Shown here in pieces: positions 21,874 through 30,761 of a DNA stretch of 64,000 nt. Made by a program: the position numbers and the translations under genes. The stretch's first letter is position 1; each line of letters opens with the position of its first letter. The DNA is from Neobacillus sp. PS3-40 (GTDB lineage: Bacteria; Bacillota; Bacilli; Bacillales; Cytobacillaceae): positions 2,360,001 through 2,424,000 of the forward strand of contig NZ_CP133266.1 of assembly GCF_030915485.1 (NCBI RefSeq), given 5' to 3'. A model generated the notes under the pieces. That model did no database searches. It worked only from the letters and a program-made list of their open reading frames with translations, and was not told the origin of the DNA.

Positions 21874-23247
21874 ATGTCTAATCGTTATGCCGTAATTTTA
21901 GCTGCAGGACAAGGGACCCGTATGAAGTCTAAACTTTATAAAGTGCTTCATCCTGTCTGTGGTAAACCGATGGTACAACATGTTGTTGATCAAATCGAAA
22001 AGCTTAACATACAAGAAATAGTTTCCATTATTGGCCATGGAGCGGAAAAAGTGCAAGCACAGCTGGGTGAACAAAGCAAATATGTCTTGCAAGAACAACA
22101 GCTTGGGACGGCTCATGCAGTTAAACAGGCAAAAGAAATTCTAAATGGAAAAGAAGGTATAACCATTGTTATTTGTGGAGATACTCCTTTAATTACATCA
22201 GAAACACTTGAAGCTCTATTTAAACAGCATGTAGAATTATCTGCAAAAGCAACGATTTTAACTGCCAAGGTAGATGATCCGACAGGATACGGCCGTATCA
22301 TTCGAAATAAAGCTGGTCTTGTTGAAAAGATTGTTGAGCATAAAGATGCAACTGAAGCAGAACGTGCTATTAATGAAATTAACACAGGGACGTTTTGTTT
22401 CGACAATAAAGCATTATTTGCAAGTCTAGATCTTGTATCGAATGATAATGTCCAGGGAGAGTACTACTTGCCAGATGTTATTGAGATTCTAAAAAAACAA
22501 GGCGAAGTAGTAACAGCCTTTCTAACGGATGAGTTTGAAGAAACGTTAGGGATTAATGATCGGGTAGCTTTGGCTGAGGCTGAGAAGATTATGCGAAATC
22601 GTATTAATGTAAACCATATGAAAAAGGGTGTTACAATTGTCGATCCTTCCAATACATATATTGATGCAGATGTTTCAATTGGACAGGACACAATTATTTA
22701 TCCTGGAACACTTTTAAAAGGTAATACCGTTATTGGTGAGGATTGTCATATTGGTCCTAACACGGAAATTACTGACTGCCATGTAGGTAATGCAACCGTG
22801 ATTCGCCAATCTGTTGCTTTAAAAAGTACGATTGGCTCCCATGTAAATATTGGACCATTTGCTCATATTCGTCCAGAATCTTCTATCCATGACAAGGTGA
22901 AAATTGGAAACTTTGTTGAAATTAAAAAGGCAGTTTTAGACGATGGAAGCAAAGCTTCTCATTTAAGCTATATTGGTGACGCCGAAGTTGGCAAAAATGT
23001 TAATATTGGATGCGGAACAATTACGGTGAATTATGATGGTAAAAATAAATTTTTAACCAAAATAGAAGATGATGCATTTATCGGCTGTAACTCAAACCTC
23101 ATAGCTCCAGTTACAATTGGAAAAGGTTCATATGTTGCTGCTGGATCAACGATTACGGAAAATGTCCCTGGTGATGCATTATCCATCGCCCGTGCACGTC
23201 AAGTAAATAAGGAAAATTACGTTCAAAAGCTTAATCAGAAGAAATAA
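21874..23247 (+). CDS. glmU: Bifunctional UDP-GlcNAc pyrophosphorylase / GlcN-1-P acetyltransferase
   Basis: 457-residue enzyme making UDP-GlcNAc for peptidoglycan and wall polymers (gcaD in B. subtilis). The N-terminal uridyltransferase has [11 protein letters not shown] at residues 9–19 and QLGTAHAV. The C-terminal left-handed beta helix shows hexapeptide repeats from about residue 255 and the acetyltransferase block [27 protein letters not shown] precedes ATG 21874. prs follows after 20 nt, a conserved pair. Confidence 0.97.
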   Translation: MSNRYAVILAAGQGTRMKSKLYKVLHPVCGKPMVQHVVDQIEKLNIQEIVSIIGHGAEKVQAQLGEQSKYVLQEQQLGTAHAVKQAKEILNGKEGITIVICGDTPLITSETLEALFKQHVELSAKATILTAKVDDPTGYGRIIRNKAGLVEKIVEHKDATEAERAINEINTGTFCFDNKALFASLDLVSNDNVQGEYYLPDVIEILKKQGEVVTAFLTDEFEETLGINDRVALAEAEKIMRNRINVNHMKKGVTIVDPSNTYIDADVSIGQDTIIYPGTLLKGNTVIGEDCHIGPNTEITDCHVGNATVIRQSVALKSTIGSHVNIGPFAHIRPESSIHDKVKIGNFVEIKKAVLDDGSKASHLSYIGDAEVGKNVNIGCGTITVNYDGKNKFLTKIEDDAFIGCNSNLIAPVTIGKGSYVAAGSTITENVPGDALSIARARQVNKENYVQKLNQKK

Positions 23248-23267
23248 GTGACTATTGGAGGACCATC

Positions 23268-24224
23268 ATGTCAAATCAATACTTAGATCCAAATTTAAAG
23301 GTTTTTAGCTTGAATTCTAATCTTCCCCTTGCAATGGAAATAGCAAATGTAATCGGTGTGGAATTAGGAAAAAATACTGTCACAAGATTTAGTGATGGTG
23401 AGATCCAAATTAACATTGAAGAAAGCATCCGCGGCTGTGATGTGTACGTAATCCAATCCACTAGTTCTCCTGTAAATGAGCATATTATGGAATTGCTAAT
23501 TATGATTGATGCGTTAAAGCGCGCTTCAGCAAAAACAATTAATATAGTAATGCCGTATTATGGATATGCTCGACAGGATCGAAAGGCACGTGCTCGTGAG
23601 CCAATTACAGCGAAATTGGTTGCGGATTTACTTGAAACAGCTGGCGCTACTCGTGTTATCACTCTGGACCTTCATGCTCCCCAAATTCAAGGGTTCTTTG
23701 ATATTCCAATTGATCATTTAATGGGTGTTCCAATTTTAGCTGACTATTTTAAAAACAAAGCATTAAAGGGTGACATTGTTATTGTTTCTCCAGACCATGG
23801 AGGGGTAACAAGGGCTAGAAAAATGGCAGAGCGCTTAAAGGCTCCGATTGCGATTATTGACAAACGTCGTCCAAGACCAAATGTAGCAGAAGTGATGAAT
23901 ATTGTTGGTAATATCGAAGGTAAGGTTGCCATCTTAATTGATGATATTATTGATACAGCGGGCACGATTACACTCGCTGCTAACGCATTAGTCGAAAATG
24001 GTGCAGCTGAAGTTTATGCATGCTGTACGCATCCAGTACTATCTGGTCCTGCTATCGAGCGCATCGATAATTCAAAGATTAAGGAATTAGTTATTACGAA
24101 TTCCATTTGTCTACCAGAAGAGAAAAGAAGCGAAAAAATCGTACATTTATCTGTAGCGCCTTTAATCGGTGAAGCAATTATTCGCGTTCATGAGGAGCAA
24201 TCTGTCAGCACTTTGTTTGATTGA
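23268..24224 (+). CDS. prs: Ribose-phosphate pyrophosphokinase
   Basis: 318-residue PRPP synthase supplying nucleotide, His and Trp synthesis. Seen: the flexible-loop YGYARQDRK region, the PRPP-binding [12 protein letters not shown], and the N-terminal FSLNSN(L)PLA block. SD TTGGAGG lies 7–8 nt before ATG 23268. Likely co-transcribed with glmU. PRPP is also the effector of PurR and a substrate of HprT, both encoded in this window. Confidence 0.97.
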   Translation: MSNQYLDPNLKVFSLNSNLPLAMEIANVIGVELGKNTVTRFSDGEIQINIEESIRGCDVYVIQSTSSPVNEHIMELLIMIDALKRASAKTINIVMPYYGYARQDRKARAREPITAKLVADLLETAGATRVITLDLHAPQIQGFFDIPIDHLMGVPILADYFKNKALKGDIVIVSPDHGGVTRARKMAERLKAPIAIIDKRRPRPNVAEVMNIVGNIEGKVAILIDDIIDTAGTITLAANALVENGAAEVYACCTHPVLSGPAIERIDNSKIKELVITNSICLPEEKRSEKIVHLSVAPLIGEAIIRVHEEQSVSTLFD

Positions 24225-24323
24225 TCACCATTAGTACGAACTTTCAATTCTTATAAGTAAATTTGAATAAAAATACCATCCTGTTTTCTTTTGCGTGTTT
24301 TCATTGGTAATCAGAAATTTTAC

Positions 24324-24348
24324 GTTTAGACCTTCCTGTTTTGGGGCA
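24324..24348 (+). promoter_or_regulatory. Possible sigma-B promoter of ctc
   Basis: GTTTAG (24324–24329), 13-nt spacer, GGGGCA (24343–24348). This fits the sigma-B pattern GTTT-N12–15-GGG, although the -10 departs from GGGTAT. ctc is a classic sigma-B gene in B. subtilis, and the position 48 nt before the start is right. Confidence 0.5.
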
Positions 24349-24395
24349 TTTTTTATAGAGACGGTTATGAACTAAATTAGGAAGGTGACAAAATT

Positions 24396-25031
24396 ATGAG
24401 CCCTGTTTTACAAGCAAAAGAGCGCAAGGAATTCCGAAAATCTGCATTGAAGCAGATTAGGAACAGTGGCAATATTCCAGCGGTAATATATGGAGTTAGT
24501 TTGGAAAGTAAACCAGTATTTGTGAGTTCGGCGGACTTAACAAAAACACTTCGTGAAGTTGGTCGGAATGGTGTCTTTTCACTGGATCTGGATGGCAGTA
24601 AACAAGATGTGATGTTAACGCAATTTCAATCAGATGCACTGAAGAAGGAAATTACCCATGCGGATTTTCTTGCCGTAGATAAATCATCAAAAATAAATGT
24701 CGATGTTCGGCTCGTCCTTGTAGGTGAAGCCGCTGGGGTTAAAGATGGTGGGGTCTTACAACAACCACTTCATCAACTATCTATAAGTGCTACTCCTGCA
24801 GGGATTCCTCCGCAAGTTGAAGTAGATGTGACCAATCTACAAGTAGGAGAAACCGTAACTATTGCAGATATTAACACCAACGGATCTTATATGATCCAAC
24901 ACGATGCAGAAGAAGTCATTGCTTCCATTCTTCCTCCGAAACAGGAAGAAGAAATTAATTCAGGCGAGCAACAAGCACCAGGTCATCCTGAAAATGAAGA
25001 AGGAAGAGAAACAAAGCCTGTTGGAGAATAA
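24396..25031 (+). CDS. ctc: General stress protein Ctc / ribosomal protein bL25
   Basis: 211-residue long-form bL25 (TL5/Ctc family): an N-terminal 5S rRNA-binding domain (about 1–90) and a C-terminal beta domain (about 95–180), with an acidic, Gln/Glu-rich tail. B. subtilis Ctc is stress-induced and associates with ribosomes. SD AGGAAGGTG precedes ATG 24396. The putative sigma-B promoter supports stress control. A strong terminator follows. Confidence 0.93.
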   Translation: MSPVLQAKERKEFRKSALKQIRNSGNIPAVIYGVSLESKPVFVSSADLTKTLREVGRNGVFSLDLDGSKQDVMLTQFQSDALKKEITHADFLAVDKSSKINVDVRLVLVGEAAGVKDGGVLQQPLHQLSISATPAGIPPQVEVDVTNLQVGETVTIADINTNGSYMIQHDAEEVIASILPPKQEEEINSGEQQAPGHPENEEGRETKPVGE

Positions 25032-25036
25032 TTGGG

Positions 25037-25069
25037 AAAGACGTAACCTCATATTGGTTACGTCTTTTA
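25037..25069 (+). terminator. ctc terminator
   Basis: Perfect 12-bp stem AAAGACGTAACC/GGTTACGTCTTT with a 7-nt loop, followed by T and AT-rich sequence. Confidence 0.88.
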
Positions 25070-25185
25070 CCATTAATTATATTGTTGATAAACCATCATT
25101 GTTTAACAGTTATTAAATAGTTCAGGAGAAAAATATGATAGGTAAATTCTTTAAAAGGTTTACAAGACCGGAAGAGGTAGGAAAT

Positions 25186-25746
25186 ATGAAGTTGATTGTT
25201 GGCTTGGGGAACCCCGGTAGGCAATATGAACAAACGAGACATAATATTGGATTTGAAGTAATTGATAGGCTCTCAGACCAGTTTGGTATCCCTTTAAATC
25301 AATCAAAGTTAAAAGGATTTTATGGTATTGGCTTTTATAAAGGGGAAAAAATATTGCTATTAAAGCCACTTACCTATATGAACTTATCTGGAGAATCGAT
25401 AAGAGCTATTATGGACTATTATCAAATTGATATGGAGAATTTTCTTGTTGTCTTTGATGATCTTGATTTGCCTGTAGGAAAAATAAGGCTTCGTCAAAAA
25501 GGAAGCGCAGGTGGACATAATGGGATTAAATCAACGATTTCCCATTTAGGGACGCAGCAATTTAACCGAATTCGAGTCGGAATTGATCGCCCTGTGAGCG
25601 GTATGAACATAGCCGATTATGTACTGGGTAGATTCCAAAAGGAAGAGCAAGTTGAGATACAGGAGGCTGTCAAAAAGAGTGCAGAGGCTTGTGAAAGTTG
25701 GCTAACTAATCCCTTTTTGCAAGTGATGAATGAATTTAACCAGTAA
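25186..25746 (+). CDS. pth: Peptidyl-tRNA hydrolase (SpoVC)
   Basis: 186-residue Pth1 enzyme recycling peptidyl-tRNA. Seen: [18 protein letters not shown] with the catalytic His in [14 protein letters not shown], and DDLDLP...[11 protein letters not shown]. Two starts are possible: ATG 25186 after GAAGAGGTAGG gives the usual length, while ATG 25135 (SD GGAGA) would add 17 residues, including FFKRF, and cannot be excluded. The B. subtilis gene is spoVC, whose mutant is blocked in sporulation. Confidence 0.94.
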   Translation: MKLIVGLGNPGRQYEQTRHNIGFEVIDRLSDQFGIPLNQSKLKGFYGIGFYKGEKILLLKPLTYMNLSGESIRAIMDYYQIDMENFLVVFDDLDLPVGKIRLRQKGSAGGHNGIKSTISHLGTQQFNRIRVGIDRPVSGMNIADYVLGRFQKEEQVEIQEAVKKSAEACESWLTNPFLQVMNEFNQ

Positions 25747-25861
25747 GTATTCATGATCTATCTACTTGTCGAATACAATAAGTAGATAAATTGCCTACTT
25801 GAATAAGTTTCCTCTAAAAGGTTCATACTATAAAAAGGAGTTTGAACAAGGAGGGAATGTA

Positions 25862-26092
25862 GTGGCTATCCATTATCATTGTCGTCATTGTGGGACAAAA
25901 GTAGGTTCTATAGAAAAGACATCCGTACACAGTGAATCACTAGGATTTCATAAATTAACAGAGCAGGAAAGGCAAGAAATGATAACATATGATCCATCCG
26001 GAGATATTTTGATTACCTCCATCTGCGAGGACTGCCAGGAAGCGTTGGAAAGAAACCCAGATTATCATCAATATGATTTTCTTATTCAATAA
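25862..26092 (+). CDS. fin: Anti-sigma-F factor Fin (YabK)
   Basis: 76-residue zinc-binding protein, the same length as B. subtilis Fin, with CRHCG and CEDC pairs and the conserved SLGFHKLTEQER segment. Fin inhibits sigma-F in the forespore to aid the switch to sigma-G. GTG 25862 follows AAGGAGGG; the longer frame from 25799 is rejected because that segment lacks an SD and is not conserved. With csfB, both forespore anti-sigma proteins are in this window. Confidence 0.92.
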   Translation: MAIHYHCRHCGTKVGSIEKTSVHSESLGFHKLTEQERQEMITYDPSGDILITSICEDCQEALERNPDYHQYDFLIQ

Positions 26093-26139
26093 CTAGCTTT
26101 GGACTATTCCAAAGCATTTTTCTATTTGTATTTAATGAA

Positions 26140-26301
26140 GGCTGTTTTCGCATAGATTGTTGTTTTTCGTACCTAGTCTAAAAACCCGAAATAACAATGG
26201 TATCGTGCTCTTTTCTTAAAAACTTCCTACGGTTTTTATCTGTAAACTGGAATACCATTCTAATTTAGTTTCAACTAGCAACAAAGTTTAAGAAAAGAGC
26301 C
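26140..26301. mobile_element. MITE-like element (162 bp) with 8-bp target duplication
   Basis: Imperfect terminal inverted repeats: left GGCTGTTTTCGCATAG... and right-end complement GGCTCTTTTCTTAAAC..., 17 of 23 positions identical. It is flanked by TTAATGAA on both sides (26132–26139 and 26302–26309). Internal inverted repeats are present: GCTCTTTTCTTAA at 26207–26219 mirrors the right end, and ATGGTAT/ATACCAT. It has no coding capacity, so it would depend on a transposase elsewhere. Confidence 0.75.
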
Positions 26302-26351
26302 TTAATGAAAAAGAAAAATATAACGATAGTAGAACTGCTAGAGAGGAGGAT

Positions 26352-29300
26352 ATGATGAAAGGTCTTAAAAAATTATTTTTACAACAAAGTGATCTCCAAT
26401 CTATCTTGACAGGGATTAATGAAGGTTTAAAAGAACAGCTCATTGCTGGGTTGTCAGGGTCAGCCAGAACTGTATTTGCTGCGTCGATGTATGATCAATT
26501 AAAAAGGCCTATTCTATTAGTAACCCATAATCTATTACAGGCTCAAAAGCTCTATGATGACCTTGTAAATCTAATAGATGAGAATAAAGTTTATTTATAT
26601 CCAACGAATGAATTAATAGCTGCAGAGATGAGCATTGCAAGTCCAGAAATGAAAGCCCAAAGGATAGAGGCGTTAAATCATTTAAGCAAAAATAAGGGTG
26701 GGATTTTGATTGTTCCTATTGCTGGATTAAGGAAGATTCTTCCCCCAAAGACATTGTGGAACACATACCAGCTCACGTTAAAAATAGGGCAAGATGTAAA
26801 TATTGATGAGATGCTCAATTTATTTGTCAAAATGGGCTATGTAAGAACGGAAATGGTTGCTACTCCAGGTGAATTTAGTGTTAGAGGAGGGATAATTGAT
26901 ATTTACCCCATAACAGAATCAAATCCACTTAGGATAGAGTTATTCGACACAGAGATAGATTCCATCCGGTTTTTCTCGCTCGATAACCAACGATCAAAGG
27001 AAAAAGTTTCTGAAGTCACAATTGGTCCTGCCACAGAAGTTCTGTTTGATGAGGGTGAGTACAGCCGCCTAATAACACAACTGGAGAATAGACTTTCTTC
27101 AAGCTTAAAGAAGTTAAAAAATGATAAAGCTAAAATACAGCTCTCTCAAAATATTAGTTATGAAATAGAACAGCTGAAAAATGGACAAAAGCCAGATCAA
27201 GTAGTTAAGTATTTATCCATAGCATATGAACGTACTAATAGTTTACTAGACTATCTTCCGCATGACGGTCTCGTGATTATCGATGAAATTAGTCGGGTAC
27301 AAGAAATGAATGATTCTCTTGAAAGAGAAGAAGCAGAATGGTACACATCATTGCTTAGTGAAGGTCAAATTGTTCATGATTTGGAAATATCTCATGACCT
27401 GCAGGGATTAATACAAAGAAGGAATTTCCCCATTTTGTATATGTCCTTGTTTCTTCGTCATGTTGCAAATACGAACCCACAAAACATTATTAATGTAACT
27501 AGTAAACAGATGCAAAACTTTCATGGGCAGATGCATTTGCTAAAGGCAGAGGTAGAGAGATGGAAAAAGGGGAATTATTCTGTTCTATTTTTAGGTCCAG
27601 ACGAAGATCGCGTCAAGAAGCTAGAACGAGTTTTAGAGGACTATGAAATTGATGTATCCCTATTATCGGAAAATCAATTAATTTTGCCTGGAAAAGTACA
27701 GATTATGAAGGGAAACCTACATACAGGGTTTGAACTATCGATACAGAAAATAGCTATCATTACAGAAGAAGAACTTTTTAATAAACGAGTGAAGAAGAGT
27801 ACTCGCCGCCAAAAGCTCTCGAATGCCGAAAGGATTAAGAGTTATTCAGAATTAAAGATTGGCGATTATGTTGTCCATGTTAATCACGGTATTGGAAAAT
27901 ATTTAGGAATCGAAACACTGATGATCAATGGTATCCACAAGGATTATCTTCATATTCGCTATCAGGGCACAGATAAACTTTATGTGCCTGTGGAACAAAT
28001 TGATTTGGTTCAAAAGTACGTTGGTTCAGAAGGAAAAGAGCCAAAAATCTATAAACTTGGTGGAACAGATTGGAAGAAAGTTAAGAAGAAAGTTCAATCG
28101 TCTGTTCAGGATATTGCAGATGATTTAATCAAATTATATGCTGAGCGGGAAGCGGCAGTTGGTTATTCCTTTTCCCCTGATGGTGAAATGCAACGAGATT
28201 TTGATTCTGCGTTTCCTTATCAAGAAACGGAAGATCAACTTCGTTCTATCCATGAAATTAAAAGGGATATGGAAAAGGAACGACCAATGGATCGCTTGCT
28301 TTGTGGCGATGTTGGGTATGGAAAAACAGAGGTAGCTTTAAGGGCTGCATTTAAGGCTGTTGCAGATGGTAAGCAAGTCGCCTTGCTAGTTCCGACGACT
28401 ATTTTAGCACAGCAGCATTATGAGACAATGAGGGAGCGGTTCCAGGATTTCCCGATCAATATTGGATTATTAAGCCGCTTTCGCACGAAAAAGCAGCAGA
28501 CTGAAACAATAAAAGGGTTAAAAACAGGGACAGTTGATCTTGTTGTGGGAACACATCGCTTGCTTTCAAAGGATATTGTTTATCATGATCTTGGTCTTTT
28601 GATTATTGATGAAGAGCAGAGATTTGGAGTAACACATAAAGAAAAGATTAAAAAGTTAAAAACAAATGTGGATGTTTTAACATTAACAGCGACTCCTATT
28701 CCGCGGACACTTCATATGTCAATGCTTGGAGTACGAGATTTATCCGTTATTGAGACACCGCCGGAGAATCGTTTTCCTGTACAAACCTATGTAATGGAAT
28801 ACAACGGGTCACTTGTCAGAGAAGCGATTGAACGAGAACTTGCCCGCGCTGGACAAGTCTACTTTTTATATAACAAGGTAGAAGATATTGAAAGAAAAGC
28901 AGAAGAAATTTCTATGCTAGTTCCGGATGCGCGAGTAGCTTTTGCACATGGTCAGATGTCAGAAAATGAATTAGAGTCTACTATGTTAAGTTTCTTGTCG
29001 GGTGAGTCTGATGTTCTTGTTAGTACAACAATTATCGAAACAGGTGTTGATATTCCAAATGTAAACACGCTTATTGTCTTTGATGCGGATAGAATGGGAC
29101 TTTCCCAGCTTTATCAACTAAGAGGGCGTGTTGGTCGCTCCAATCGAATTGCGTATGCCTATTTTACGCATCGAAAGGATAAGGTATTAACAGAGATTGC
29201 TGAAAAGCGTTTGCAGGCTATTAAAGAGTTTACGGAGCTTGGCTCTGGCTTTAAAATTGCAATGCGGGATCTATCAATCCGTGGTGCAGGAAACTTATTA

Positions 29301-29891
29301 GGTGCCCAACAGCATGGATTTATTGATTCGGTTGGATTTGATCTTTATTCTCAGATGTTAAAAGAAGCCATTGAAGAGAGAAAAATAGATGTTAAACAGG
29401 AAGAGAAGCGATCAGTAGAAATTGACCTTGAAATTGATGCTTATATTCCTGATACCTATATTAGAGATGGGCATCAAAAGATTGAAATGTACAAACGATT
29501 TAGGGGTGTAAGAACACTTGAAGATATTGAAGAACTTCAAAGTGAAATGCTTGATCGTTTTGGTGAATACCCAGATGAGGTATCCTATTTATTCCAAGTT
29601 GCTGAAATGAAGGTTTATGCAAGTTTAGCTGGAGTTGAACTTATTAAGCAACTGAAACAAGAGGTAACGATAGTAGTAAGTGAAAAAGCAAGTAGCCATA
29701 TTGATGGACAGAAGGTCTTTAAGGTGAGCAGCCAATTTGGAAGAATGATTAGCCTTGGTATGGATGGAAATAAATTAAAAATGGTTATTCATATAAAAGG
29801 GAAAGAAACAGCCCAATGGCTAAATATTGCGTTTGAAATGATCAAAGGACTTCAAGGAGCGAAAAAAGGTGAAAAGAACCCTGTTGGGTAA
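26352..29891 (+). CDS. mfd: Transcription-repair coupling factor
   Basis: 1179-residue SF2 translocase that removes RNA polymerase stalled at lesions and recruits UvrA. Order: UvrB-like domains (about 1–330), the RNA-polymerase-interacting CarD-like domain (about 495–555, DYVVHVNHGIGKYLGIE), the RecG-like helicase (GDVGYGKTEVALRAA, IDEEQRFG, TATPIPRTLHMSMLG, QLRGRVGRSNR), and a C-terminal UvrA-binding TRCF domain. SD GAGAGGAGG precedes adjacent ATGs at 26352 and 26355. The MITE lies immediately upstream. Confidence 0.97.
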   Translation: MMKGLKKLFLQQSDLQSILTGINEGLKEQLIAGLSGSARTVFAASMYDQLKRPILLVTHNLLQAQKLYDDLVNLIDENKVYLYPTNELIAAEMSIASPEMKAQRIEALNHLSKNKGGILIVPIAGLRKILPPKTLWNTYQLTLKIGQDVNIDEMLNLFVKMGYVRTEMVATPGEFSVRGGIIDIYPITESNPLRIELFDTEIDSIRFFSLDNQRSKEKVSEVTIGPATEVLFDEGEYSRLITQLENRLSSSLKKLKNDKAKIQLSQNISYEIEQLKNGQKPDQVVKYLSIAYERTNSLLDYLPHDGLVIIDEISRVQEMNDSLEREEAEWYTSLLSEGQIVHDLEISHDLQGLIQRRNFPILYMSLFLRHVANTNPQNIINVTSKQMQNFHGQMHLLKAEVERWKKGNYSVLFLGPDEDRVKKLERVLEDYEIDVSLLSENQLILPGKVQIMKGNLHTGFELSIQKIAIITEEELFNKRVKKSTRRQKLSNAERIKSYSELKIGDYVVHVNHGIGKYLGIETLMINGIHKDYLHIRYQGTDKLYVPVEQIDLVQKYVGSEGKEPKIYKLGGTDWKKVKKKVQSSVQDIADDLIKLYAEREAAVGYSFSPDGEMQRDFDSAFPYQETEDQLRSIHEIKRDMEKERPMDRLLCGDVGYGKTEVALRAAFKAVADGKQVALLVPTTILAQQHYETMRERFQDFPINIGLLSRFRTKKQQTETIKGLKTGTVDLVVGTHRLLSKDIVYHDLGLLIIDEEQRFGVTHKEKIKKLKTNVDVLTLTATPIPRTLHMSMLGVRDLSVIETPPENRFPVQTYVMEYNGSLVREAIERELARAGQVYFLYNKVEDIERKAEEISMLVPDARVAFAHGQMSENELESTMLSFLSGESDVLVSTTIIETGVDIPNVNTLIVFDADRMGLSQLYQLRGRVGRSNRIAYAYFTHRKDKVLTEIAEKRLQAIKEFTELGSGFKIAMRDLSIRGAGNLLGAQQHGFIDSVGFDLYSQMLKEAIEERKIDVKQEEKRSVEIDLEIDAYIPDTYIRDGHQKIEMYKRFRGVRTLEDIEELQSEMLDRFGEYPDEVSYLFQVAEMKVYASLAGVELIKQLKQEVTIVVSEKASSHIDGQKVFKVSSQFGRMISLGMDGNKLKMVIHIKGKETAQWLNIAFEMIKGLQGAKKGEKNPVG

Positions 29892-29963
29892 AAATAATAG
29901 TTAAATACCATGTATCCCCACAGTTGGCATGATTAATACGAAAGATAAAAAATACAACGAATG

Positions 29964-29993
29964 CGTATATAACTTTCCAGATGAAAGATACTA
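29964..29993 (+). promoter_or_regulatory. spoVT sigma-G-type promoter
   Basis: CGTATA (29964–29969), 17-nt spacer, GATACTA (29987–29993), close to the sigma-G pattern. It lies about 80 nt before spoVT, a sigma-G gene in B. subtilis. Confidence 0.55.
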
Positions 29994-30081
29994 AGTTCAA
30001 AGTTGGTGATGATTTCAACAAAAAGGAAAGATTGTCATTACCAAATGATAAAATCATCAGATGAAAGTGAGGCAACATTAG

Positions 30082-30615
30082 ATGAAAGCAACTGGTATTG
30101 TTCGTCGGATCGATGATTTGGGTCGTGTGGTCATTCCTAAGGAAATTCGCAGAACTTTAAGGATTCGTGAAGGCGATCCGTTGGAAATCTTTGTGGATCG
30201 TGATGGAGAAGTTATTTTAAAGAAATACTCACCCATTAGTGAGTTAGGTGATTTTGCAAAAGAATATGCTGAGGCCCTTTTCGACAGTCTGGGAAATCCA
30301 GTATTAATTTGTGATCGAGATACCTACATTGCAGTAGCTGGGGGCTCTAAAAAGGATTATTTGAATAAGAATATCAGTGATATGATTGAAAAAATGATGG
30401 AAGAACGCAATTCAGTTCTTATGAACAAACAGGAAAATGTTGCTTTATCAGATGGAAATGAAGAAGTAATCTCAGCATATACTGTTGGTCCTATCATCGC
30501 GAATGGCGATCCAATTGGTGCCGTAATCGTTTTCGCTAAGGAAGGAACCCTTGGAGAAGTGGAGCAAAAGTCTGTTGAAACAGCAGCTGGTTTCTTAGCA
30601 AGACAAATGGATTAA
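30082..30615 (+). CDS. spoVT: Stage V sporulation regulator SpoVT
   Basis: 177-residue regulator: an AbrB-type swapped-hairpin DNA-binding domain (residues 1–52, GIVRRIDDLGRVVIPKEIRR) and a C-terminal GAF domain (about 60–177). It tunes sigma-G-dependent genes in the forespore, including SASP genes such as sspF. The N-terminus resembles AbrB at 9770, so the window encodes two members of this DNA-binding family. SD GTGAGG is 10–12 nt upstream of ATG 30082. Confidence 0.95.
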   Translation: MKATGIVRRIDDLGRVVIPKEIRRTLRIREGDPLEIFVDRDGEVILKKYSPISELGDFAKEYAEALFDSLGNPVLICDRDTYIAVAGGSKKDYLNKNISDMIEKMMEERNSVLMNKQENVALSDGNEEVISAYTVGPIIANGDPIGAVIVFAKEGTLGEVEQKSVETAAGFLARQMD

Positions 30616-30638
30616 TAATAAGTTTAAATAGGTAGGAG

Positions 30639-30669
30639 AAAAGACAGTAACCTTGCTGTCTTTTTTTCT
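30639..30669 (+). terminator. spoVT terminator
   Basis: AAAAGACAG/CTGTCTTTT stem with an 8-nt loop and a T run. Confidence 0.88.
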
Positions 30670-30720
30670 TGTTGTAAAAAGTACCTAACCGTTTTGGATA
30701 AGTAAAGGTGCTGTTTCCTG

Positions 30721-30729
30721 TGCTATAAT
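30721..30729 (+). promoter_or_regulatory. yabM extended -10 promoter
   Basis: TGCTATAAT, an extended -10 with consensus TATAAT at 30724–30729, 33 nt before yabM. It would drive yabM–mazG–rqcP. Confidence 0.55.
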
Positions 30730-30761
30730 ACGATGGAGTTCATTTTGGAAGGGGAGGGGCA

